From: an uncultured Anaeromyxobacter sp.
Lineage (GTDB): Bacteria > Myxococcota > Myxococcia > Myxococcales > Anaeromyxobacteraceae
Direction of reading: 5' to 3'
DNA: 54,949 bases
Assembly (NCBI GenBank): GCA_903855945.1
Contig: CAIOAK010000118.1
Coordinates: 1 to 54,949, forward strand
The notes under the pieces were generated by a model that saw nothing but the letters and a program-made list of their open reading frames with translations, was not told where the DNA came from and did not search any database. The position numbers and the translations under genes were made by a program. Shown one piece after another: positions 33,066 through 42,093 of this stretch; within the stretch, counting starts at the first letter, position 1, and every line of letters begins with the position of its first letter.

Positions 33066-33649
33066 GCCGCGCCAGCTTCCGGCTGGGCGCGCTGCTCGTC
33101 GTTGCCCTGAGCTGCGGCGCCCTCCTCGGCGGATGTCCCATTCCGCAGCCCCTTCCGGGCGTGGGGTCCATCGATGGGGGATTGCCCATCACCCCGCCGC
33201 GCGTCCAGACGAACAGCGCCCAGCCCCGGCTGGCCATGACCGACTACGCACCCGCGAGCGCATGCCCACCGGGATCGCTCTTCCAGGTGTCGGCCACCGT
33301 GATCGACGAGAACGTGGAGGAGCCCGTCGAGGTTCGCTGGTTCGTCGACTACGAACCGGACAACCAGGTCCGCAGGACTCCGCTCCAGCTCGAGACGCTC
33401 TCTCCCCCGTCCGACACCACCCAGTACCGGCGCTACCCGAAGGCGTTCCCCTTCTCGCCCTGGGACTTCGACGCCATCGGCGGGGGACCGAACCATGTCG
33501 TCGAGATGACCATCTCGAACGGCTTCCTGCCCGTGGGGGCCGCGGTGCCACCGGGCGACCTGCCGAACCGGACGGCCGCGCCGGGGTACGAGGTCCAGGT
33601 GTTCCGCTGGACATTCCAGCCGTCCAGCACGGGTGGTTGCGGTCCCTGA
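33062..33649 (+). CDS. lipoprotein of unknown function
   Basis: This 195-residue protein is translationally coupled (ATGA overlap) to the sigma54 activator. The signal ends in a lipobox (LGALLVVALSCGALLGGCPI; Cys25 of LGGC). The mature chain is Pro-rich and then beta-rich: SLFQVSATVIDENVEEPVEV, RWFVDYEPDN, MTISNGFLPVGAAVPPG and EVQVFRWTFQPS resemble an Ig-like or carbohydrate-binding-like beta-sandwich. It has a few Cys (SACPPGS, GGCGP) that could pair. It may be an envelope component of the kinase pathway. No homologue recognised. Confidence 0.72.
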   Translation: MSRASFRLGALLVVALSCGALLGGCPIPQPLPGVGSIDGGLPITPPRVQTNSAQPRLAMTDYAPASACPPGSLFQVSATVIDENVEEPVEVRWFVDYEPDNQVRRTPLQLETLSPPSDTTQYRRYPKAFPFSPWDFDAIGGGPNHVVEMTISNGFLPVGAAVPPGDLPNRTAAPGYEVQVFRWTFQPSSTGGCGP

Positions 33650-33673
33650 TCCGGCACCGCAGCCGAGGCCGGG

Positions 33674-34207
33674 CTAGTTCGACGGACGGGTAGCCTCCCG
33701 CGCGTGGGCCATCGTCTCGGCGGCCGCGCGCGCCAGATCTCCGTGCTCGTCGGCGAAGCGATTGACCTGGGCCGTGTAGGCCCGGTGCAGCGCGATCATC
33801 GCGTCCCGAGCGGCGGCCATCTCGGCCCGCTCGACGGCCCATTCCCCCTTCGCCACGTCGAGCCGACAGCGTTCGGAGAGATCCTCGACCCGGTCGTCCC
33901 ACCGAGGCGCCCAGTCGCGCCATGTGGCGAGGGGGCGAGAGCCCTCGAAACGGCTCCCCATCGCCCAGGCGCGCTGGTTCTGCTCCGTGTAGAGCGCGTC
34001 CAGGTCGTCCATGCACACCCGGAGGGTGGCCCGGGTTGGGATGGCGCTCGATGCCACCGCCTCGCGGCGGCGCGAGTTCCCCCGGAGCGTCTTCACCGCG
34101 CTCACGACGAAGAAGCCGACGGCGATCCCGATGGCGGCGAAGTAGGCGACCCACGCCACCGTGCGGTACGGCCTGAGCTTCGGGTCGCGGGGGGGCACGT
34201 CGGGCAA
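33674..34207 (-). CDS. small membrane-anchored helical protein
   Basis: This 177-residue protein has one N-terminal transmembrane helix (AWVAYFAAIGIAVGFFVVSA, about 18-38) followed by an all-helical, charged extracytoplasmic or cytoplasmic region (LRVCMDDLDALYTEQNQRAW, DLSERCRLDVAKGEWAVERA, ALHRAYTAQVNRFADEHGDL). Two Cys could pair. The TTG at 34207 is the longest start and has no clear Shine-Dalgarno; GTG 34198 is an alternative. It lies 42 bases after mutL and may be cotranscribed with it. Function unknown. Confidence 0.65.
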   Translation of the reverse strand: MPDVPPRDPKLRPYRTVAWVAYFAAIGIAVGFFVVSAVKTLRGNSRRREAVASSAIPTRATLRVCMDDLDALYTEQNQRAWAMGSRFEGSRPLATWRDWAPRWDDRVEDLSERCRLDVAKGEWAVERAEMAAARDAMIALHRAYTAQVNRFADEHGDLARAAAETMAHAREATRPSN

Positions 34208-34249
34208 TCTGACATCAGCGGCCCGTCCGCGTCCAGCCCATCCGGCAGC

Positions 34250-36049
34250 TCAGCGTCGCCCGACTCGCCGCTCCAGATCGGCGATGGGCAGCTCGGCGAC
34301 GACCGGGCGTCCGTGGGGGCACCGGGCCTTGAAGTCGATGGAGTCGAGGCCGTCGAGCAAGGCGCGGACCTCCTCCCGGGTGAGGTCCTGGTTGGCCCGG
34401 ACGGCGGCGTGGCAGGCCATGGTGGCGAGAAGCCCGTCCAGCGCCTCGGTGACGGCGCTCGAGGTTCCGGCCTCGGCCAGCTGGGCGGCCAGGTCGCCGA
34501 GGAGCGGCCCCATGGCGGTTCCCCCGAGCACGGCGGGGGCGCTCTTCACCGCGAAGGAATCACCGCCGAACGGCTCGACCTCCAGTCCGACCTGGGCCAG
34601 TTCTGCGAGCGCCCCCTCGACCGTTCGCGCCGTGGCGGTGGGCAGGGTCACAACGGGAGGGACGAGGAACGGCTGGGCCTCCAGCTTGCGGGCACGCAGC
34701 GATTCCCGGAGCCGGTGGAAGAGGACCCGCTCATGGCTGGCGTGCTGGTCCACGACGACGAGGGCTCCGCCGGGCGCCTCGCAGACGAGATAGGTACGCG
34801 CGAAGGGACCGATGTAGCGGAGGGAGCCGAAATAGCCCGGAACGGCCCGCGACGGCGGTTCGGCCTGCGCGGTCCCCCGGGGGAGCTCGACGGGGAACGG
34901 GAGGGAGGAATTCGAGGGAGGCGTCTCGCAGGATAGCCCCCCCGCGGCGCGCGCCCGGGAAAGGACGTCGGCCACATCGTCGCCACGGGGCTCCGCGGCG
35001 ATGGGGACGGCGGGGATGGGGCTCGCTCCCGGCGCCGCGTGGCGAAGCCAGGGCGACGGACGGAGCGCCTCGCTCACCGCGTGGTGGAGCGCATCGGTGG
35101 CCGCCCGGGCATCCTGGAAGCGCACCTCCAGCTTCTGGGGATGGACGTTCACGTCCACCCGATCGAGCGGAAGCTCGAGGTAGAGGACTCCAGCCGGCTG
35201 GCGGCCGGCCGGGAGCGAGCCGGCGTAGGCTCGGACCACGGCCCATGCGAGAGCCCGGTCGCGGATGAATCGCCCGTTCACGAAGAGGTAGAGGCCGCGC
35301 CCCGTGGCCGCCGAGTGGTCCGGGGAGGTGATCGCGCCGTGCACCCGGACCCCGCCCCGCTCCTGATCGACCGGGATCAAGGCCCGGGCCGCCTCGCGGC
35401 CGATCGCGACCGCGGCCCGCTCCTCCGTGGAGGCTCCCGCGGGCGAGACGATCGAGATGCGACCGCCGCTGCGCAGCGTGAACCCCACGTCGGTGCGCGC
35501 GAGGCAGGCCCGCACGACCGCCTCGGAGCAGTGGCCGGACTCGGCGGGGGTGGAGCGCATGAACTTGCGCCGTGCGGGGGTGTTGAAGAAGAGGTCTCGC
35601 ACCTCGATGGTCGTGCCGCGGGCGCGGGCCACCTCCTCGACGGCGGTCACGTCGCCGCCCTCCACGGAGATCCGGGTGCCCACCGCGCTGCCGGGCTTCC
35701 CGTCCGGGCAGGTGTCGATCCGCATCCGAGCGACCGAGGCGATGGCCGGGATGGCCTCGCCCCGGAACCCCATCGTCCCGATGGTCGTGAGCCCCCCCGC
35801 GTCCCGGAGCTTGGATGTGGCGTGTCGTTCCAGGGAGAGAACCGCGTCCTCCCGTTCCATCCCGGAGCCGTCGTCGGCCACCCGGACGAGGGCGAGCCCA
35901 CCCTCCTCCAGATCGACCTGGATCGAGCGGGCCCCGGCATCCAGAGCGTTCTCGACGAGTTCCTTCACGACCGAGGCCGGACGCTCGACCACCTCACCAG
36001 CGGCGATCTGGTTCACGAGCCCGGGCGGGAGGACCTGGATGAGCGGCAC
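34250..36049 (-). CDS. mutL: DNA mismatch repair protein MutL
   Basis: This 599-residue MutL couples mismatch recognition to strand removal. GHKL ATPase motifs are clear: [56 protein letters not shown]. The transducer domain has [16 protein letters not shown] and [14 protein letters not shown]. The C-terminal domain keeps endonuclease-type signatures: [23 protein letters not shown] and ARCPHGRPV. The first deviates: DQHA(x)2E(x)4E ends in His instead of Glu. The GTG start has no Shine-Dalgarno and follows an extended -10 (TGATACGAA) by six bases, suggesting a leaderless mRNA. Confidence 0.96.
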   Translation of the reverse strand: MPLIQVLPPGLVNQIAAGEVVERPASVVKELVENALDAGARSIQVDLEEGGLALVRVADDGSGMEREDAVLSLERHATSKLRDAGGLTTIGTMGFRGEAIPAIASVARMRIDTCPDGKPGSAVGTRISVEGGDVTAVEEVARARGTTIEVRDLFFNTPARRKFMRSTPAESGHCSEAVVRACLARTDVGFTLRSGGRISIVSPAGASTEERAAVAIGREAARALIPVDQERGGVRVHGAITSPDHSAATGRGLYLFVNGRFIRDRALAWAVVRAYAGSLPAGRQPAGVLYLELPLDRVDVNVHPQKLEVRFQDARAATDALHHAVSEALRPSPWLRHAAPGASPIPAVPIAAEPRGDDVADVLSRARAAGGLSCETPPSNSSLPFPVELPRGTAQAEPPSRAVPGYFGSLRYIGPFARTYLVCEAPGGALVVVDQHASHERVLFHRLRESLRARKLEAQPFLVPPVVTLPTATARTVEGALAELAQVGLEVEPFGGDSFAVKSAPAVLGGTAMGPLLGDLAAQLAEAGTSSAVTEALDGLLATMACHAAVRANQDLTREEVRALLDGLDSIDFKARCPHGRPVVAELPIADLERRVGRR

Positions 36050-36055
36050 GGGCCG

Positions 36056-36064
36056 TTCGTATCA
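36056..36064 (-). promoter_or_regulatory. extended -10 of mutL, leaderless type
   Basis: On the minus strand TGATACGAA, with -10 TACGAA ending six bases before the mutL GTG. The -35 is poor. Confidence 0.42.
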
Positions 36065-36079
36065 CGTGCGTCCGACCGT

Positions 36080-36108
36080 TTGACGGCCCCGCCCTTCCCC
36101 TGTACGAA
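36080..36108 (+). promoter_or_regulatory. promoter of acyltransferase gene, leaderless type
   Basis: TTGACG (36080-36085), exactly 17 bases, TACGAA (36103-36108); the ATG follows after six bases with no Shine-Dalgarno. This is among the best-formed promoters in the window. Confidence 0.55.
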
Positions 36109-36114
36109 ACCGGG

Positions 36115-37227
36115 ATGGCGACGCCGAAGCGCAAGCGGGCTCCCCCCGGCCCGGCCCGCAGGCCGGTCCTCGGGAACGACCCGTTCCAGCGAGGCGCGGC
36201 CCCTCGTCCGCCATCCGCGAGTTCCCTTGCCGCGGAACCGATGGCGGGTCCCGCTCCCCCGCCTGTCGCAGCTCCGGCCGCGACCCACCCGGTCACCCAG
36301 GAGCCGCTCGCCGGGGACGGGGAGGCCCGCCTGGCCGAGGCAGCCCGCAGCACGGGCCCCGCGGCCTACACCGAGGAGGTCCGGGAACTGCTCGTGCGGC
36401 TCCTCCCTGCGCTCCGGGACGCGCTCGCGCCCCTCGCCTCCCTGGCGTCGCTCGTGTCCGCTCCTTCCCGGCTCGACGAGCACGGGATGGACCCGCAGTT
36501 CCTGGTCCGCGCCCGTGCGGTGCTCGATTTCTTCGTGGGCACCTGGTGGCGGGTGGATGTCCGGGGAACCGATCTCCTGCCGGACACCCCCTTCGTCCTC
36601 GTCGCGAACCACGGCGGCACCGCCCACTGGGACGCCGCGGTCCTCCGGGCCGTGACCGCCCGCCCCCCCGCCTCCCGTGAACTGCGACCGCTGCTCGATC
36701 CGCGAGCCCTCGCCGTGCCGCTGGTGGGCCCGATGCTCTCCCGGCTGGGCGCTGCTCCCCTGCTTCCCGAGGTCGCACTCTCCCTCCTCGATCGGGGCGC
36801 CAGCGTCGCCATCTTTCCCGAGGGGCCTCGCGAGGTCGCCCGCCCCTGGGCGGATCGCTACCGCCTCACCCGGTTCGGCCGGGGCGGTTTCGCCCGCATC
36901 GCCGCGCTGGCCCGGGTGCCGATCGTCCCGTGCTCCATCCTGGGAAGCGAGGAAGCGGCGGCGCCGTTCGACCGGCGCGGCTGGCTCGCCGAGTCGCTGC
37001 ACATCCCGCTTCTCTCCCTCGCACCGGCGCTTCCGCTCGCGGGGCTCTTCTCCTGGCTCCCGCTCCCGTCCCGCTGGTCGGTCCAGTTCGGAAGCCCGAT
37101 CGCGCCCCCTCCGCCCGAGCAGGCCGAGGATCCAGGTGCGGTGGCGGCTGCCGGGGAGAGGGTCCGGGCCGAGCTACAGCGCATGCTCGACGCCGACCTG
37201 GCGAGTCGCCGCTCCGTCTTCCTCTAG
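36115..37227 (+). CDS. PlsC-like lysophospholipid acyltransferase
   Basis: This 370-residue protein has a long disordered N-terminus (about 85 residues, Pro/Ala/Arg-rich) and then a helical stretch. The glycerolipid acyltransferase domain spans about 135-330: motif I ANHGGTAHWDAAVLRAV (His and Asp, spaced as in the NHSGxxPxD subgroup), PLVGPMLSRLGAAPL, motif III IFPEGPREVARP and motif IV region VPIVPCSILGSEEA. It should transfer an acyl chain to a glycerolipid at the inner membrane. It is divergent from mutL and convergent with a fatty-acid desaturase, overlapping it by 54 bases. The precise substrate is not determinable. Confidence 0.85.
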   Translation: MATPKRKRAPPGPARRPVLGNDPFQRGAAPRPPSASSLAAEPMAGPAPPPVAAPAATHPVTQEPLAGDGEARLAEAARSTGPAAYTEEVRELLVRLLPALRDALAPLASLASLVSAPSRLDEHGMDPQFLVRARAVLDFFVGTWWRVDVRGTDLLPDTPFVLVANHGGTAHWDAAVLRAVTARPPASRELRPLLDPRALAVPLVGPMLSRLGAAPLLPEVALSLLDRGASVAIFPEGPREVARPWADRYRLTRFGRGGFARIAALARVPIVPCSILGSEEAAAPFDRRGWLAESLHIPLLSLAPALPLAGLFSWLPLPSRWSVQFGSPIAPPPPEQAEDPGAVAAAGERVRAELQRMLDADLASRRSVFL

Positions 37228-38082
37228 CCGGGGCGGGGTGACCCCGGGGCGCCCTGCCCGAACGTGTGCGGGGGGCGTGCGCAGGTCGGAGACCAGGCCC
37301 ACGAGGGAGAGGAGCCGCAGCATCCCGTAGGTCAGGTCCACCTCCCACCAGAACCATCCCTGGTTGGCGGTGGATGCGTAGAAGTGATGGTTGTTGTGCC
37401 AGCCCTCGCCGAAGGTGAGGATCGCGAGCACCGCGTTGTTGCGCGACTCGTCGGCCGTCGCGTAGCGGCGCGAGCCCAGGACGTGCGCCACCGAGTTGAT
37501 GGAGAAGGTGACGTGCCACGCCAGCACCACCGGCACGAAGAATCCCCAGAGGAGCGCGGGGAGGCCTCCCACCAACGCGAGCGCCGTGCCGAAGGCGACC
37601 GGGACGATCACCCCGAAGCGATCGAGGAACACGAGTTCCGGGAAGCGGGCCAGGTCCTTCACCCGTTCCGGCCGGGCCCGGTCATGCCGCGCGGCGAGGA
37701 TCCAGCCGACGTGGCTCCACCAGAAGCCCCGCTTCACGGGCGAGTGGGGGTCCCGGTCCCCGTCCGAGTAGCGGTGATGGTCGCGGTGGTGGCCGGCCCA
37801 CCAGAGCACGCCCTTCTGCACGGAGAGGGTGCCGAGCAGGGCGAGCACGAGCTGGAAGGCGCGCCCGGTCCGGAAGGCCCGGTGGGAGAAGTAGCGGTGA
37901 AACCCGGCCGTGATCCCGAACATGCACGCGGAGTAAACTGCGAGCGACAGCCCGAGGAGCCGCCAGGTCGGGGGTACGAGAAACGGCGTGGCGAGCGCCA
38001 CCAGGTGGACGGCGAGGAACGGGATCGACTTCACCCACTGGGGCCGGTCGAGGTCGGCGTCGATGACGGTGGCGCGGTTCAC
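37174..38082 (-). CDS. acyl-CoA desaturase (delta-9 type)
   Basis: This 302-residue integral-membrane diiron desaturase shows all three histidine boxes: AGFHRYFSHRAF, AGHHRDHHRYSD and EGWHNNHHFY. Four membrane spans are placed as in the stearoyl-CoA desaturase family (AVHLVALATPFLVPPTWRLL, LSLAVYSACMFGITAG, LVLALLGTL, VVLAWHVTFSINSVAH). It introduces a cis double bond into saturated acyl chains, adjusting membrane fluidity, and needs O2 and an electron donor. It starts at GTG 38082. The 3' end overlaps the convergent acyltransferase by 54 bases, so the two lipid genes share antisense 3' ends. Confidence 0.93.
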   Translation of the reverse strand: MNRATVIDADLDRPQWVKSIPFLAVHLVALATPFLVPPTWRLLGLSLAVYSACMFGITAGFHRYFSHRAFRTGRAFQLVLALLGTLSVQKGVLWWAGHHRDHHRYSDGDRDPHSPVKRGFWWSHVGWILAARHDRARPERVKDLARFPELVFLDRFGVIVPVAFGTALALVGGLPALLWGFFVPVVLAWHVTFSINSVAHVLGSRRYATADESRNNAVLAILTFGEGWHNNHHFYASTANQGWFWWEVDLTYGMLRLLSLVGLVSDLRTPPAHVRAGRPGVTPPRLEEDGAATRQVGVEHAL

Positions 38083-38204
38083 ACCCTCTTCCTACGGGGT
38101 GCATGTCATGGCCAGGTAACCGCGACCTTCCTGCCATTCTCCCCTTCCCGCCCCCGGCGGCATGGGCTATCTTCCCGGCTCCTCCGGCCCGAGGTTCTCC
38201 CCAG

Positions 38205-38432
38205 ATGGCGCGTGCTTACATCGGCAACATCCCCTGCGAGGTCACCATCGACAAGGATCTCGGGGACAACTGGGCGATCGCCGTCATCCCGCCGCACGCC
38301 TCCCCGATACCCGGCTCGATTCAGCTCGCGCCGCTCGTGGTGAAGCTTCAGGGAGAGGACCGGGACCGCTGCCTGGCCGGCGGCCTCGAGATCCTCCTGA
38401 AGGCAGGGAAGATCGACCGCTTCGACGTTTGA
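38205..38432 (+). CDS. small hypothetical protein
   Basis: This 75-residue protein starts at ATG 38205 (MARAYIGNIPCEVTIDKDLG) and contains NWAIAVIPPHASPIPGSIQL and LQGEDRDRCLAGGLEILLKA. It is compact, with no signal peptide and two Cys. The in-frame upstream ATG at 38103 would add 34 low-quality residues. It lies alone on the plus strand between the desaturase and the cinA-like gene, converging on the latter with 15 bases between stops. Codon use matches its neighbours, which supports a real gene. I do not recognise a family. Confidence 0.6.
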   Translation: MARAYIGNIPCEVTIDKDLGDNWAIAVIPPHASPIPGSIQLAPLVVKLQGEDRDRCLAGGLEILLKAGKIDRFDV

Positions 38433-38447
38433 AACGTTGACAGAGCC

Positions 38448-39203
38448 CTACGTGCCGACGCCCTCGGCGCGCACGATGGCCTCGGGTGGAATCGCGGCCT
38501 GGATCGCCTTCGTCGCGACCCGGACAGCGCCCGGATCCCTCCCCTCCACCGTCACGCGCACGCGGTGGTCGGCGTCGTCGAACCGCGGGTAGCTTCCGAT
38601 CTCCACGTCAGGATGGGCCGCTGCGATGGCCGCGAGCGGGATCGCGAGCTGGTCCTCCACCCACGAGAGGTAGAGGCTCGTGAGGTGGTAGGCCGAACCG
38701 CGAAGGAGATGGGCGACCCGGTCGAACTGGTGGCGGAGGAACGACGGAACTCCGGGGAGCATCACCACCCGGGAGGCCACCAGCGTGGGGAAGTCGGGGT
38801 CGCCGAGCAACTCGGTTCCCTCGGGGAGGTCCGCCATCCGGAGAGCCGCCTCCGGGAGCGCCGCTCCGTCGCGGTGGCGCGCATGCGTCACGCCGAGGAT
38901 GCGGGCCATCTCCCCGTTCCGGCGGATGGGCACCCCGAGCGCCCGGGCCACCGCGGGCAGCGTGAGGTCGTCGTGGGTGGGGCCCACGCCCCCCGAGGTG
39001 ATGACCCAGGAGGCACGACGGCGGGCCAGGAGCAGGGCCTCCACCACCGCGTCCATCCGGTCCGGAACCACGTGGATGGAGCAGAGCTCGACGCCCAGCT
39101 CCCGCAGCCTCCGCGCCAGGAAGGGTCCGTTCTCGTCCTGCACCTTCGCGGAGAGCACCTCGCTGCCCACGACCACCACCGCGGCCGTGGCGTCCGGAGT
39201 CAC
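38448..39203 (-). CDS. CinA-like molybdopterin-binding (MoCF) domain protein
   Basis: This 251-residue protein has the MoCF/CinA N-terminal domain: VVVVGSEVLSAKVQDENGPF, LGVELCSIHVVPDRMD and the signature SWVITSGGVGPTHDDLTLPA, then VVMLPGVPSFLRHQF. It lacks the C-terminal nicotinamide-nucleotide amidase domain of full-length CinA (~415 residues). Stand-alone versions have been linked to ADP-ribose or nucleotide pyrophosphatase activity; the role here is unknown. The GTG start overlaps the tmk stop (GTGA), so it is the last gene of the thrC-tmk run. Confidence 0.87.
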   Translation of the reverse strand: MTPDATAAVVVVGSEVLSAKVQDENGPFLARRLRELGVELCSIHVVPDRMDAVVEALLLARRRASWVITSGGVGPTHDDLTLPAVARALGVPIRRNGEMARILGVTHARHRDGAALPEAALRMADLPEGTELLGDPDFPTLVASRVVMLPGVPSFLRHQFDRVAHLLRGSAYHLTSLYLSWVEDQLAIPLAAIAAAHPDVEIGSYPRFDDADHRVRVTVEGRDPGAVRVATKAIQAAIPPEAIVRAEGVGT

Positions 39204-39832
39204 CGGACGATCCCCTCGACCGTGCGGGCGATGTCGGCGGCCACGGCTTCGACCGACTGCTCACCGGCGATGTGAGCCACGCGGCTTCGTCCGCGCGCCA
39301 GCCGGGCGAGCTCTCGCAGGTAGGCGCGGTGCACCCGTCGCTGGAACTCCGGAACCTCGAAGATCTCCCGCTCCGCCGACGCCGCGTACCGACGGCCGAG
39401 CGCGACCGCGGGACGGACCGAGAGGAAGACGGTCAGGTCGGGCGGCGGAGCCCGGGAGTTGATCGCGGCCACCCAGGCTGCGTCCCCCGTGGCGACCGAC
39501 TGGTAGGCCAGGCTCGACAGGACGTAGCGATCCGAGACCACGTCCACGCCTTGCTCCAGGCGCGGGCCGATCTCCGACGCCCAGTGGTCCAGCCGGTCGG
39601 CGGCGAAGAGGAGCGCGAGGGCGCGCGGATCGAAGTCGGCCCCACCGGCGCCCCGGAGACGCCCGGAGAGCACGTGACGGATCTGGGTGCCCACCGGACC
39701 GCGGGAGGGCTCCGCGGTGAGGTGGGCCTTGCGCCCGGAAGCTTCGAGCCAAGCGACGAGCCGGCTGGCCTGGGTCGTCGTCCCCGCCCCGTCGAGCCCC
39801 TCGAGCACCAGGAAGCGTCCGCGCCGCTTCAC
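39200..39832 (-). CDS. tmk: thymidylate kinase
   Basis: This 210-residue dTMP kinase makes dTDP for DNA synthesis. It shows RFLVLEGLDGAGTTTQASRL, the DR(Y) motif VVSDRYVLSSLAYQS and LTVFLSVRPAVALGRR. The Walker A element is atypical: where most TMP kinases read GxDGxGK(S/T)T, this one reads GLDGAGTTT, with Thr18 replacing the phosphate-binding Lys (codon ACG, checked on the strand). The start GTG overlaps the preceding stop (GTGA). Length and the other motifs are normal, so it is probably functional with altered nucleotide contacts. Confidence 0.9.
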   Translation of the reverse strand: MKRRGRFLVLEGLDGAGTTTQASRLVAWLEASGRKAHLTAEPSRGPVGTQIRHVLSGRLRGAGGADFDPRALALLFAADRLDHWASEIGPRLEQGVDVVSDRYVLSSLAYQSVATGDAAWVAAINSRAPPPDLTVFLSVRPAVALGRRYAASAEREIFEVPEFQRRVHRAYLRELARLARGRSRVAHIAGEQSVEAVAADIARTVEGIVR

Positions 39833-40182
39833 GCGTCGATCCCCAGCTGAACCCGGATCTCGCGCAGGCGCGCGAAGTCGCGATCCTCGACCACCATGCC
39901 CGCACGGGCGCGAAGGAAGGCTCGGATGGCGACCGTGGCGAGGACCACGGCGACGAGAAGGGCTCCCAGGAACAGGAGGGGGTAGCGCCCCGGGATGCGC
40001 GCCGGGCGCGGTCCGGAGCCCCACCGATCCCAGGCGAACTTGACGGTCAGCCCGGTGGAGATGACGAACCCGAAGGAGGCGTAGGCTCCGCGCCGGACGT
40101 CGTCGATCGAGCTCCGCGCCGACACCCGGGCGGCGAGGGTGTCGTGCTCCGCGCGCAGCGAGGCATCCTCGAAAGGCGCCAT
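39829..40182 (-). CDS. small two-helix membrane protein
   Basis: This 117-residue protein starts at ATG 40182, two bases after the thrC stop. It has two membrane helices (GAYASFGFVISTGLTVKF, about 32-50, and YPLLFLGALLVAVVLATVAI, about 67-87) and short charged ends (MAPFEDASLRAEHDTLAARV; DRDFARLREIRVQLGIDA). No domain recognised. Its stop overlaps the tmk start, so it is translationally coupled within thrC-tmk-cinA. Confidence 0.75.
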   Translation of the reverse strand: MAPFEDASLRAEHDTLAARVSARSSIDDVRRGAYASFGFVISTGLTVKFAWDRWGSGPRPARIPGRYPLLFLGALLVAVVLATVAIRAFLRARAGMVVEDRDFARLREIRVQLGIDA

Positions 40183-40184
40183 CG

Positions 40185-41549
40185 TCACCTCGCTCCGAAA
40201 CGGGCGGCCACCGCGTCCTGCACGGCCGCCAGGGTGGCGGGCAGGCGAACGGGCGGATTGCGAAGCGCCGGGGCGAGGCCGGGAAGCGTCCCCTCGTGAT
40301 AACCCACCTTGAAGTCGGAGAACTTGAGGCCGTGGGCCGTGGAGATGACGACCACCCGCTCGGAAGGGCGGATGACACCGCGGGCCGAGAGCTTCTCGAG
40401 CGCCGCGAGCGCGACGCCCGTGTGCGGGCAGGCGAAGGCGCCGGAGAGATCGGCCCGGGCCGCCGCGTCGGCCAGCTCCTGCTCGCTCGCCTGCTCGACC
40501 AGTCCGTCGAGGGCCTCGATGGCCCGCAGGGCGCGCTTCGCCGAGACCGGAGCCCCGATCTGGATGGCGCTGGCGAGCGTGGTTCGAGCCTGGATGGACT
40601 CCACCGGCACGTCGGCTGCGGCACGGCCCGCCGCCTTCACGGCGCGATAGAGCGGGTTCGCGTTCTCGGCCTGGGCGACGACGAGTCGGGGAAGGCGATC
40701 GACGAGCCCCAGATCGCGAAGCATCAGGAAACCCTTGCCCAGCGCACCGGCGTTCCCCAGGTTTCCACCCGGGATGATCACCCAGTCCGGGGAGGTCCAG
40801 CCGAGCTGCTGCACCACCTCGACGGCGACCGTCTTCTGCCCCTCGATGCGCAGCGAGTTCATCGAGTTGGCGAGGTAGATCTCGGGCGTCCGGGAGAGGT
40901 CCTGCACCACCCGCATGCAGCCGTCGAAGTCGGTGTCGAGCTCCAGCACCAGCGCCCCGTTCGAGACCGGCTGGACGAGCTGCGCGGTGGAGACCTTCCC
41001 GCGAGGGAGGAGGACGACCGACGGGATCCCCGACGCGGCGCAGTAGGCGGCCAGCGCGGCGCTGGTGTCGCCGGTGGAGGCGCAGGCGACTGCCCGGATG
41101 GGAACCCCGCGGGCGCGCATCTCCTTCACGGCCGACACGAGAACCGTCATCCCCAGGTCCTTGAAGGAGCCGGTGTGGGTGACGCCGCACTCCTTCAGCC
41201 ACACGTCCTGGAGGCCGATCTCGCTCGCATACCGGTCGAGGCGGATCAGCGGCGTGCCCCCCTCGTACATCGAGACCACGTTCTCGACGGCGAGCTGTGG
41301 GTAGACCCATTCCTTCTTGCCCCAGACACCGGAACCGAAGGGCCAGTTCCCGCCCCGGAAGCGCCCCTCGAACAGGGCCTTCCACTCCGCTGCTGATCGC
41401 CCGCGCAGCGCGTCCAGATCGTGCTCCACCTCGAGGAGCCCCTGGCAGCGCGGGCACCGGTAGATCACCTCGGTGAGCGGGGCTCGGAAGTCGCAGCCCT
41501 CGGCACATCGGAACCAGGCGGAGAGATCGTCAGCGGACGGAGTCTTCAT
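40185..41549 (-). CDS. thrC: threonine synthase
   Basis: This 454-residue PLP enzyme converts O-phosphohomoserine to threonine. A zinc-ribbon-like N-terminus (Cys15, Cys19, Cys32, Cys35: RCAEGCDF and YRCPRCQG) precedes the fold-type II core. The PLP lysine is in [39 protein letters not shown] and [18 protein letters not shown] bind cofactor and substrate. The ribbon is typical of the plant-like/archaeal ThrC group. It lies 55 bases after the zinc-ribbon protein gene and leads a coupled set of four genes. Confidence 0.94.
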   Translation of the reverse strand: MKTPSADDLSAWFRCAEGCDFRAPLTEVIYRCPRCQGLLEVEHDLDALRGRSAAEWKALFEGRFRGGNWPFGSGVWGKKEWVYPQLAVENVVSMYEGGTPLIRLDRYASEIGLQDVWLKECGVTHTGSFKDLGMTVLVSAVKEMRARGVPIRAVACASTGDTSAALAAYCAASGIPSVVLLPRGKVSTAQLVQPVSNGALVLELDTDFDGCMRVVQDLSRTPEIYLANSMNSLRIEGQKTVAVEVVQQLGWTSPDWVIIPGGNLGNAGALGKGFLMLRDLGLVDRLPRLVVAQAENANPLYRAVKAAGRAAADVPVESIQARTTLASAIQIGAPVSAKRALRAIEALDGLVEQASEQELADAAARADLSGAFACPHTGVALAALEKLSARGVIRPSERVVVISTAHGLKFSDFKVGYHEGTLPGLAPALRNPPVRLPATLAAVQDAVAARFGAR

Positions 41550-41604
41550 GGCGTCGGGCGGCTCAATCTGCCGAAGGTCGGCGGGGATGGCAAGGCCGCA
41601 GCGC

Positions 41605-42087
41605 TCAGCCGGAGGCGCGGGCGCCGCAGGCCGAACAGCTCGAGCCCTTCAACGGTGTGCCGCAGTCCCGGCAGAGGACCGGCGAAGGGGCTCCTGCTGC
41701 GTCCCGAGAGGGGCCGGTGGCCGCCGCCGGCAATCGCATCCCGCAGTGCACGCAGAAGGCCTCCCCGGGGACTGCCGGGTTCCGGCAATAGCGGCATACC
41801 GGGGCCGAGGGAGTCGCCGCCGGTTCCTCCCCGGGAAGCCCCTCGGCCACCGTGGGCACGAGGTCATCCATGGCGAGGACGTCCACGACCACCGGACCGA
41901 CGGCGGTAGCTTCCAGTTCAGCGAGTCGCTCGGCGGAAACCTCGCTCGCGGGCAGGCGGGTCGCCTCGAGCCCCTCGAGCCTCTCCACCGGTTCGGGAGC
42001 GGGTTCCGCCTCCCGGAACGGCTGGTCGCAGACGGAGCAGGAATCCCCCGCGGCCTGGACGTTCTCGCAGAGGGCGCAGGTCGGCAT
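41605..42087 (-). CDS. triple zinc-ribbon protein
   Basis: This 160-residue protein has three Cys4 zinc ribbons: residues 4-20 (CALCENV...CSVC), about 97-115 (CRYCRNP...CVHC) and about 138-155 (CRDCGTP...CSAC). They are joined by an acidic, Pro-rich linker ([17 protein letters not shown]). There are no membrane segments. Such proteins often bind nucleic acid or act as adaptors. It lies nine bases from recG on the same strand; a -10-like TAGAAT whose first three bases are the recG stop codon lies six bases before the ATG. Function unknown. Confidence 0.78.
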   Translation of the reverse strand: MPTCALCENVQAAGDSCSVCDQPFREAEPAPEPVERLEGLEATRLPASEVSAERLAELEATAVGPVVVDVLAMDDLVPTVAEGLPGEEPAATPSAPVCRYCRNPAVPGEAFCVHCGMRLPAAATGPSRDAAGAPSPVLCRDCGTPLKGSSCSACGARASG

Positions 42088-42093
42088 AGCCCG

